DNA of 33,359 bases from Planctomycetota bacterium (lineage in GTDB: Bacteria; Planctomycetota; Phycisphaerae; FEN-1346; JAACEH01): positions 1 through 33,359 of the forward strand of contig JAFGPY010000159.1 of NCBI GenBank assembly GCA_016935955.1, in the 5' to 3' direction. The translations under genes were made by a program, and so were the position numbers. Under the pieces are notes generated by a model. It was not told where the DNA came from. It did not search any database and worked only from the letters and a program-made list of their open reading frames with translations. This document shows positions 8,930 to 15,161 of the stretch, one piece after another; within the stretch, counting starts at the first letter, position 1; each line of letters opens with the position of its first letter.

Positions 8930-9010
8930 TGGCTCCTGATACGATAGATTTCGGAATACGGCGGGCCTGCCGGTTCAACGTGAGGCCCTTGTCTGTCTCG
9001 CAGGCCCCTT

Positions 9011-9039
9011 TTTATACTCACAGAGCCATTGGGTGTCAA
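9011..9039 (-). promoter_or_regulatory. Promoter of the GldA/F/G-like operon
   Basis: TTGACA (9034-9039) and TATAAA (9011-9016) are separated by 17 nt on the minus strand. The expected start near 9004 gives a 75-nt leader that begins with the arm of an 8-bp inverted repeat (9000-9007 with 8963-8970). Confidence 0.8.
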
Positions 9040-9060
9040 GGCCCCTGCCCAACCGCACAC

Positions 9061-9089
9061 TTGCATTCTCGCGGCAAACGGTCAAAATA
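9061..9089 (+). promoter_or_regulatory. Possible promoter of queD
   Basis: TTGCAT (9061-9066) and AAAATA (9084-9089) are 17 nt apart, 42 nt before the queD ATG. The -10 match is poor. Location between divergent genes is the main support. Confidence 0.3.
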
Positions 9090-9130
9090 GTGGCTTGCGA
9101 CAACCGGCCACCCTTGGGGGAGACGCGTCC

Positions 9131-9508
9131 ATGGCGTTTGAGTTGATCATCAAGGCGGACTTCGGTGCGGCTCACCACCTGCGCCAGTATAAGGGCAAGT
9201 GCGAGCGGCTGCACGGCCACAATTGGAAGCTCGACATCTACCTCGCGACCGACCGGCTCAACGAGGACGGCATGGTCATCGACTTCGTGGACGCCAAACG
9301 GTGCCTTCGCGAGGTCCTGTCGCGCTACGACCACTACTACCTGAACGACGTGCCGCCGTTCGACAAGCTCAACCCGACCAGCGAGAACATCGCCCGCGTC
9401 CTGGCCGAGCAGGTCCAGGAGGCCCTGCCCTCCGGAGTTCGCGTCGTGCGGATGACGGCCTGGGAGAGCGACGGTTGCGGCGCCACGTACGCGCCCGACG
9501 GCAACTGA
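9131..9508 (+). CDS. queD: 6-carboxy-5,6,7,8-tetrahydropterin synthase family protein
   Basis: 125 residues, the usual size for QueD. The zinc-binding and catalytic pattern is visible: H15/H16, catalytic C24, then the 'LHGHNW' motif with H28 and H30, and a C-terminal 'AWESDGCGATY' with the pterin-binding glutamate. QueD turns 7,8-dihydroneopterin triphosphate into carboxytetrahydropterin, the first dedicated step towards queuosine and other deazapurines. The frame is open upstream to 9029, but the ATG at 9131 has a strong GGGGGAG before it and matches family starts. It is followed after 11 bases by the HPS/RraA fusion. A paralogue acting in folate-type pterin synthesis cannot be excluded, since the downstream genes suggest one-carbon metabolism. 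Confidence 0.9.
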   Translation: MAFELIIKADFGAAHHLRQYKGKCERLHGHNWKLDIYLATDRLNEDGMVIDFVDAKRCLREVLSRYDHYYLNDVPPFDKLNPTSENIARVLAEQVQEALPSGVRVVRMTAWESDGCGATYAPDGN

Positions 9509-9519
9509 AAGGACGTACC

Positions 9520-10815
9520 ATGGAGAAAGTTCGTCTGCAACTGGCCCTGGATTTCGTGGACCTGGGCCGCGCCATGCGCCTGGCGGAACTGGCGGTCCCG
9601 GCGGGCATCGACATCGTCGAGGCCGGCACGCCGCTGATCAAGAGCGAGGGCCTGGAGGCCGTGCGCCGGCTACGGAAGGCCTTTCCCGGCAAGACGATCC
9701 TGGCCGACATGAAGACGGCCGACGCCGGTCGCACGGAGATGGAGTGCGCGGCCAAGGCCGGGGCCCAGATGGCCATCTGCCTCGGCTCCTGCACCGAGCC
9801 GACGATCCGCGAGTCGATCGACGCCGGGCACAATTACGGCATCGAGGTGGGCGTCGACGTCCTGGGCGTCGAGGACTACGTCGGCCTGGCCCGCAAGTGC
9901 GAGCAATGGGGCGCCGCCTTCATCAACGTGCACCTGCCGATCGACGAGCAGATGCAGGGCGTGGCCTCGTTCGACAAGCTGAGGGAGATCGCCCAGGCCG
10001 TCTCCATCCCCGTGGCCGCAGCCGGCGGAATCAACAGCGAGACCGTCGTGACGGCCGTCGAGATGGGCGCCCGCATCGTCATTGTCGGCGGCGCGATCAC
10101 CAAGGCGGCCGACCCGGCCGAGGCCACGCGCGCCATTCGACGGGCGATCGACACGCGGGCCAAGGTGCCGACCGACCTGTTCCGCAGAGTGGGCGAAGGG
10201 GAACTGCGGGAGGTCCTGTCGCGCGTCTCGACGGCGAACATCAGTGACGGCGCTCACCGCCTGCCGTGCCTCGAAGGAATACACTGCCGCACGCCGGGCC
10301 TGAAGATGTGCGGCCCTGCCCTGACGGTTCGCACGGCGCCAGGCGACTGGTCCAAGCCGGTGCTGGCCATCGACCAGGCCGACGAAGGACAGGTCATCGT
10401 GGTGGATGCCGGCGGCCGCCCGCCGGCCGTCTGGGGAGAACTGGCCACGCAGAGCGCCGTCATGCGAAAGCTCTCGGGCGTCGTTGTGGACGGCGCCATC
10501 CGCGACTCGGGGGATATGCGTAAGCTGTCTCTTGCGGCCTTCTCGCGGCACGTCTCGTCCCACGCCGGCGAGCCCAAAGGCCTCGGCGAGATCGGCCAGC
10601 CGATCCGCATCGGCGAGCAGCGCATCGAGACCGGCGACTGGATCGTCGGCGACGACGACGGCGTCGTCGTGTTGCCGAAGGCCCGCGCAGTCGAGATGGC
10701 CAACCGCGCCCAGGATGTCCTCGAGAAGGAGAACCGCATTCGCGGCGAGATTCTCGAAGGCAGGAGTTCTCTGGGCAAGGTGCTGGATCTTTTGAAGTGG
10801 GAGAAGCAAGGCTAG
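9520..10815 (+). CDS. 3-hexulose-6-phosphate synthase / RraA-like fusion
   Basis: 431 residues in two domains. Residues 1-215 are an orotidine-decarboxylase-like barrel with hexulose-phosphate synthase marks: 'LQLALDFVD', 'DIVEAGTPLIKSEG' and 'LADMKTADAG' (61-70), the last carrying the metal and phosphate ligands. Residues 225-415 are RraA-like, with 'CGPALTVR' (264-271), 'GELAT' (306-310) and 'VVDGAIRDSGD' (322-332), the Arg-Asp pair used by HMG/CHA-type aldolases of this fold. HPS condenses formaldehyde with ribulose 5-phosphate, or runs in reverse to supply pentose. HPS/RraA fusions are known in archaea and some bacteria; the role of the second half is not settled. AAGG lies before the ATG; the next gene is 28 bases on. 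No separate 6-phospho-3-hexuloisomerase (PHI) gene is in the window. Confidence 0.88.
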   Translation: MEKVRLQLALDFVDLGRAMRLAELAVPAGIDIVEAGTPLIKSEGLEAVRRLRKAFPGKTILADMKTADAGRTEMECAAKAGAQMAICLGSCTEPTIRESIDAGHNYGIEVGVDVLGVEDYVGLARKCEQWGAAFINVHLPIDEQMQGVASFDKLREIAQAVSIPVAAAGGINSETVVTAVEMGARIVIVGGAITKAADPAEATRAIRRAIDTRAKVPTDLFRRVGEGELREVLSRVSTANISDGAHRLPCLEGIHCRTPGLKMCGPALTVRTAPGDWSKPVLAIDQADEGQVIVVDAGGRPPAVWGELATQSAVMRKLSGVVVDGAIRDSGDMRKLSLAAFSRHVSSHAGEPKGLGEIGQPIRIGEQRIETGDWIVGDDDGVVVLPKARAVEMANRAQDVLEKENRIRGEILEGRSSLGKVLDLLKWEKQG

Positions 10816-10843
10816 AACGAAGGACAGAGGGAAAGGGTCTCCG

Positions 10844-11641
10844 ATGCTGATTATTGCCGAACGATTGAACTGCACCCGCAAGAGCGTCAACAAGGCCGTC
10901 AGCGCGAAGGACGCCGAGTTCGTCCGCAACCAGGCCACGCGTCAGGTCGAGGCCGGGGCGGACTATGTCGACGTGAATTCGGCCACAGGGGTGCAGACCG
11001 AAGTGGACGACATGAAATGGATGATCGAGCAGGTCCGTGCTGTGACCGACAAGCCGATCAGCGTGGACACGGCCAATCCGACGGCCATGCGCGAGGGGCT
11101 GCTGTTGCACGGCCCCGGGCAGCCGATGGTCAACTCGGCGACCGCCGAGCAGCAGCGGCTCGACGCCGTGATGCCCCTGGCCGCGGAGTTCCAGGCCAAG
11201 CTCGTGGCCCTGTCGATGGACGACAGCGGCATGCCCGAGACGATCGACCAGCGGCTGACGGCCGTCGAGAAGATTCTCAAGGCGGCCTCGCAGCACGGGG
11301 TCAAGGCGGAGAACATCTACATCGATCCGCTGATCCGGCCCGTGTCGACCAACCCCACGCACGCCGTGGACTGCATGGAGACGGTGCGTCGGATCAAGGC
11401 CGAGTTCGGCCCCCTGAAGACGGTCGGCGGCCTGTCGAACGTCAGTTTTGGCCTGCCGAATCGCAACCTGCTGAACCAGGCGTTCCTGACACTGATGCTG
11501 TACTCGGGCGTGGACGCGGGCATCATCGATCCGCTCGAGCCGGGCGTGGTCGGCACCATTCTGGCGACCGAGGCGATTCTCAATCGCGACGAGTTCTGCA
11601 TGAACTACATCATGGCCTCGCGCGACGGCCGCCTGGGCTGA
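10844..11641 (+). CDS. Methyltetrahydrofolate:corrinoid-type methyltransferase (pterin-binding)
   Basis: 265 residues, single pterin-binding TIM barrel like AcsE/MtvB/MetH-domain enzymes. It starts 'MLIIAERLN', and the pterin contacts expected from the Moorella MeTr structure appear at matching positions: D75 ('SVDTANP'), N97, D161 ('IYIDPLI') and N199 in 'GGLSNVSFGLPNR'. These enzymes pass the N5 methyl group of methyltetrahydrofolate to a cobalamin on a partner protein. No corrinoid protein is encoded nearby, so the partner is elsewhere or the enzyme acts on another pterin. Dihydropteroate synthase is less likely because its signature motifs are absent. Third gene of the queD operon; terminator candidate 33 bases after the stop. 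Confidence 0.85.
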   Translation: MLIIAERLNCTRKSVNKAVSAKDAEFVRNQATRQVEAGADYVDVNSATGVQTEVDDMKWMIEQVRAVTDKPISVDTANPTAMREGLLLHGPGQPMVNSATAEQQRLDAVMPLAAEFQAKLVALSMDDSGMPETIDQRLTAVEKILKAASQHGVKAENIYIDPLIRPVSTNPTHAVDCMETVRRIKAEFGPLKTVGGLSNVSFGLPNRNLLNQAFLTLMLYSGVDAGIIDPLEPGVVGTILATEAILNRDEFCMNYIMASRDGRLG

Positions 11642-11673
11642 GCGGCGGGAAAGCCGCCAGGGCAAGATGATTC

Positions 11674-11712
11674 GGGGCGACCCGGGCCGATCCTCGGGTC
11701 GCCCGTTCTGTT
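11674..11712 (+). terminator. Probable terminator after the methyltransferase gene
   Basis: A 9-bp perfect stem (GGGCGACCC at 11675-11683, GGGTCGCCC at 11696-11704) is followed by a modest T-rich stretch (GTTCTGTT). It lies between this operon and the mcsA promoter. Confidence 0.55.
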
Positions 11713-11760
11713 GGCTCCCTGCCTGAGTCCCGTGAATTCAGCGGCCGCGCTTTTCGCAAA

Positions 11761-11789
11761 TTGACACCCGCTGGCCGAGCCGATATCAT
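11761..11789 (+). promoter_or_regulatory. Promoter of mcsA-mcsB
   Basis: TTGACA (11761-11766), 17-nt spacer, TATCAT (11784-11789). Expected start near 11796, about 50 nt before the mcsA ATG. No CtsR-like direct heptad repeat or CIRCE-like palindrome is visible around it. Confidence 0.75.
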
Positions 11790-11845
11790 TGATCGTGTGT
11801 CGGCCAGGCGCTATCGGGCCGCGCGAGCGAAAGGAACTCTTCGCC

Positions 11846-12340
11846 ATGCAATGCGAACGATGTCACAAGAACGTCGCCACGGTGCACCTCACGGAGATCG
11901 TCAAGAACGAGAAGCTCGAAAAGCATCTCTGTGAACAGTGCGCCAAGGAAGAGGGCTACACGATCAAGACGCACGTGAGCCTGCAGGACCTGCTGACGGC
12001 GTTCATCTCGGCTCACGGCGAGGCCGACGACATGGCCGGCGCCACGTGTCCGGACTGCGGGATGAGCTACATGGACTTCCGCAACGAGGGCCGCTTCGGC
12101 TGCCCGAGCGACTACGAGGTCTTCCGGGAGGCCCTGGACCCGCTGCTGGAGAAAGTGCACGGGAGCGTCGAGCACAAGGGCAAGCTGCCGAGCCACGCCA
12201 GCGAAAGCCAGCGCAAGCAGCGGCAATTGATGACGCTTCGTCGGCAGCTTCGCGACGCCGTGGACCGCGAGGACTACGAGGAAGCGGCCAAGCTGCGCGA
12301 TTACATCAAGGAGATGGAGACGACGGATGGAGCTTCGTGA
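11846..12340 (+). CDS. mcsA: McsA, activator of protein-arginine kinase
   Basis: 164 residues. Zinc-finger pairs C3-x2-C6, C29-x2-C32 and C68-x2-C71 are present; the last pair seen in Bacillus McsA is reduced to a single C86 in 'GCPSDYEVF', where the partner position is Asp. The C-terminal 'RDAVDREDYEEAAKLRDYIKEME' is a UVR (UvrB/C) motif. McsA activates McsB and helps direct clients to Clp ATPases. The ATG at 11846 has AAGGA ten bases ahead and begins with the family's CxxC; the open frame upstream has no comparable start. The coding region overlaps mcsB by 14 bases, so the two are translationally coupled. Confidence 0.9.
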   Translation: MQCERCHKNVATVHLTEIVKNEKLEKHLCEQCAKEEGYTIKTHVSLQDLLTAFISAHGEADDMAGATCPDCGMSYMDFRNEGRFGCPSDYEVFREALDPLLEKVHGSVEHKGKLPSHASESQRKQRQLMTLRRQLRDAVDREDYEEAAKLRDYIKEMETTDGAS

Positions 12341-13388
12341 GCTTGCGGGATCCCTGGGTGAATGGCTGCGCGGCGACGGCCCGCAGTGCGGCATCGTCAT
12401 CTCGACGCGTGTCCGCCTGGCCCGCAACATGGCCGGTTATCCGTTCCTGCGGCGATTGACCGACGAGCAGCGCATGGACATCCAGCAGCGCGTCGGCCAG
12501 GCCGGCGGCGACCTGGACCTGATTGCGGCCCCGTGCTTCGTCGACCTGGGCGCGACCAGCCACATGGACCGCCAGTTCCTGGTGGAGCGTCACCTGATCA
12601 GCCGCGAGCTGGCCGCCGGCGAGGGGCCGCGGGCCGTGCTCTTCGGCGGCAGCGAGACCGAGAGCCTGATGATCAACGAGGAGGACCACCTGCGGATTCA
12701 GGTGATGCGTTCGGGCCTCCAGATCGAACAGGCGTGGCAGCAGGCGAGCACTCTGGATGACCGCCTGGAGGCGAAGCTCGACTTCGCGTTCTCCAGCCGC
12801 CTGGGGTACCTGACGGCCTGCCCGACGAACGTCGGCACGGGACTACGGGCCTCGGTGATGATGCATCTGCCGGCGCTGGTCATCACGCGACAGATCGAAA
12901 AGGTCTTTCAGGCCATCGCCCGCATGCGGTTGGCGGTTCGCGGCCTCTACGGCGAGGGCACGCAGGCCGCCGGCGACTTCTACCAGGTGTCCAACCAGGT
13001 CACCCTCGGCAAGACCGAGGAAGAAATCCTCGAAACGCTCAGCCTGACGATTCCGCGGATCATCCAGTACGAGGAGAAGGCCCGCGCCACACTGGCCCGC
13101 GAGAGCGAGGTCTTCATCGACGACCGCATCTGGCGCGCCGTCGGCCTGCTCTCGCGAGCCCGCCAGATGTCCAGCGGCGAGGCCACCAGCCTGCTGAGCG
13201 CCGTCCGCATGGGCCTGCACATGGGACGTCTCCAGGGCCTCGACATCAGTCAACTCAACCGGCTGTTCATCGGATCGCAGCCGGGACATCTTCAGATTCG
13301 ACATGGCGGCGAACTGTCACCGGAAGACAGAGACGTCGAACGCGCCCGGTTTGTCCGCAACGTCTTCAAGGACGTCGAGCTGAACTGA
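12327..13388 (+). CDS. mcsB: McsB, protein-arginine kinase
   Basis: 353 residues, close to the 363 of the Bacillus enzyme. Guanidino-kinase marks are intact: 'ISTRVRLARN' (25-34), 'MINEEDHLRIQ' with the catalytic acidic pair at 118-120, and the cysteine loop 'CPTNVGTGLRASV' with C165. McsB phosphorylates arginine residues on proteins, tagging them for ClpC-ClpP degradation. In Firmicutes the operon also has ctsR and clpC; neither is present here, so regulation must differ. The start overlaps the end of mcsA and is supported by 'MELRELAGSLGEWL', typical of the family N-terminus. Confidence 0.93.
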   Translation: MELRELAGSLGEWLRGDGPQCGIVISTRVRLARNMAGYPFLRRLTDEQRMDIQQRVGQAGGDLDLIAAPCFVDLGATSHMDRQFLVERHLISRELAAGEGPRAVLFGGSETESLMINEEDHLRIQVMRSGLQIEQAWQQASTLDDRLEAKLDFAFSSRLGYLTACPTNVGTGLRASVMMHLPALVITRQIEKVFQAIARMRLAVRGLYGEGTQAAGDFYQVSNQVTLGKTEEEILETLSLTIPRIIQYEEKARATLARESEVFIDDRIWRAVGLLSRARQMSSGEATSLLSAVRMGLHMGRLQGLDISQLNRLFIGSQPGHLQIRHGGELSPEDRDVERARFVRNVFKDVELN

Positions 13389-13439
13389 CGTCCAGAGATT
13401 GCGGCACAGCGCCGGGCCGGCTTGACTGAGGAAAGCTCG

Positions 13440-14264
13440 ATGGAACGATTGAGATTGGTGTCCACTGTCGGTTGGGGATTCCCGTCGTGGCGCGAGGGCG
13501 AGGAAGCGGCCCTGCTCCGCGAGTTCAGCGTGCGGCACGTCCAGATATTCCGCAACCGCGAGAAGACCATCACCGCCGACGAGATTCGCGACGGGCTGGC
13601 CCACGAAGGGCTCGCCATTGTCGCCCTGCACGCCTTCTTCGGCGACGACTGGGACCCCAGCAACCCCGACGAAGCGGTCCGCCGCACCACGGTCGAGAAG
13701 TTCGCCGGCGAAGCCGAATTCTGCCGCACGATGGGCGGCAACCTCGTCATCGTCCATCCCGGCCACGGCACGATCGGCGCGGAGACAGGCAACCCGGCCC
13801 GCATCGAGGCCCTGCGTCGCTCGGCGGCGCGGCTGGCCGAAATCGGCAGCGTCTACAATTGCCGTTTCGCCCTGGAGAACCTGCCGCGAGGCCAGATGGG
13901 CGACGATCCGCTGATGCTGCGGCGCATCGCGGACGAGGTCGACAGTCCGTACCTGGGATTGAACTTCGATTGCGGCCACGCGAATCTCGGGGCCGGGGTT
14001 GCCAAGGTGCTGGACATCTTCGGCGATCGCATGATCGGAACGCACATCCACGACAACAACGGACAGAACGACGACCACTTCGTTCCGGGATTCGGCAACA
14101 TCAACATGGAGGCGCTCTGCCGCGGTCTGGCCCGAATCGGCTACCGGGACGACTTCACACTTGAACTGATGGGCACGACCGGCGAGATTCGCAAGACCTG
14201 CACGCCCGAGTGGTGGAAGAAGTTCAACGCCTGGCTGGCCCTGACCAACGGCAACGAATCCTGA
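13440..14264 (+). CDS. Sugar phosphate isomerase/epimerase family TIM-barrel protein
   Basis: 274 residues of the AP-endonuclease-2-like (xylose isomerase-like) family. Likely metal ligands are spread through the barrel: 'IVALHAFFG', 'VIVHPGHG', 'ALENLPRG' (Glu), 'NFDCGHAN', 'GTHIHDNNG' and 'TLELMG' (Glu). Such proteins isomerise or epimerise sugars or related polyols, but the substrate cannot be read from sequence. ATG at 13440 has GAGGAA six bases ahead; a TTG 18 bases upstream in frame has no better site. It lies 51 bases after mcsB and may be co-transcribed, though there is no functional link I can name. Confidence 0.85.
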   Translation: MERLRLVSTVGWGFPSWREGEEAALLREFSVRHVQIFRNREKTITADEIRDGLAHEGLAIVALHAFFGDDWDPSNPDEAVRRTTVEKFAGEAEFCRTMGGNLVIVHPGHGTIGAETGNPARIEALRRSAARLAEIGSVYNCRFALENLPRGQMGDDPLMLRRIADEVDSPYLGLNFDCGHANLGAGVAKVLDIFGDRMIGTHIHDNNGQNDDHFVPGFGNINMEALCRGLARIGYRDDFTLELMGTTGEIRKTCTPEWWKKFNAWLALTNGNES

Positions 14265-14301
14265 GGACCGACGATCTCGTCGCGCAAGAGCCCTGTCCCA
14301 C

Positions 14302-14330
14302 CGAGCGGCCCGAACCGGCCGCTCGCTTCG
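14302..14330 (+). terminator. Hairpin terminator between convergent genes
   Basis: A perfect 9-bp stem (CGAGCGGCC at 14302-14310, GGCCGCTCG at 14317-14325) with a 6-nt loop and a short T-rich tail (CTTCGTT). It sits in the 72-base gap between the isomerase-like gene and the convergent nitroreductase gene. Confidence 0.55.
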
Positions 14331-14336
14331 TTCCGG

Positions 14337-15077
14337 TCACATGGCCCCCAGCGGCCCCTCGGCGGCGCCGACGCTGGCCGCATAGACAATGCTTTCCTGC
14401 GTCCCGTCGACACCCAGCAGCCGGTTGACCTCGTCGTCGAACAGGGCCCCGATGTTGCAGGAGCCCAGCCCCAGAGCGGTGGCAGCCATCTGCAGCGCGT
14501 GGCCCATGTGGCCGGCATCCAGGTAGACGTAGCGCAGTCCCCGGTCGCCGTACTTCCAGAGCGTCCGCTCGAACACCGCGGTCCACAGGAAATTGCACGC
14601 CGCGTCGCGGCACATGCTCTGGTCGAGACAGGCCGAGGCCACGCTCTCGCCAAGGTTCTCGTCCCGGCGGAGCAGGACCAGGCGTTCGTCGGGCAGTTCC
14701 CAGTGATAGAGTCCGGGCTCCAGGTCCGCCACGCGATTGACCGCGACGTAGGTCTCGATCGGGAACAGCGCCCCGGCGCTGGGAGAGCTTCGCAAGGCCA
14801 CGTTGCCCGGACGGGTGATGCCCTGCGTGGCCCAGAGCAGCAGGCACAATTGCACGCCTGGAATCTCGGCCTGCGTGTAGCGCCTCAGGCTCCGCCGCCG
14901 CGCGACGGTCTCCCAGAACGAAACCTTGGGCAACGATTCGGGACGAGGGAGTGTGATTCTCGGAAGGGTCTCGTCGTAACGCTTGTACGGCGGCACGCGG
15001 GTCACCCCGCAACGCGCCTCAGGCAACCTGTCTCGGCTGTACTTGGTGGCATCCAGGAAACTGCGGACCAGATCCAT
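14337..15077 (-). CDS. SagB/ThcOx-type nitroreductase family protein
   Basis: 246 residues of the FMN-dependent nitroreductase fold. Seen are 'RRRSLRRYT' (FMN phosphate contacts), 'SSPSAGALFPIETYV' (the SagB-type loop), 'LYHWEL' and the dimer/FMN segment 'DAGHMGHALQMAATALGLGSCNIG'. SagB-type enzymes oxidise azolines in peptide maturation, but many free-standing homologues serve unknown redox reactions; no cyclodehydratase or precursor peptide is present here. The frame is open upstream to 15161, but the ATG at 15077 follows GGAGG at the right distance and is clearly preferred. It lies 84 bases downstream of lptD on the same strand. Confidence 0.88.
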   Translation of the reverse strand: MDLVRSFLDATKYSRDRLPEARCGVTRVPPYKRYDETLPRITLPRPESLPKVSFWETVARRRSLRRYTQAEIPGVQLCLLLWATQGITRPGNVALRSSPSAGALFPIETYVAVNRVADLEPGLYHWELPDERLVLLRRDENLGESVASACLDQSMCRDAACNFLWTAVFERTLWKYGDRGLRYVYLDAGHMGHALQMAATALGLGSCNIGALFDDEVNRLLGVDGTQESIVYAASVGAAEGPLGAM

Positions 15078-15161
15078 CGGGCCCTCCTTGTCGGATAGCC
15101 CCCCTGCCCCCACGCGCACCATCGTACCACAAACAGCGCCACGCAACGACGCGATTGGCAA

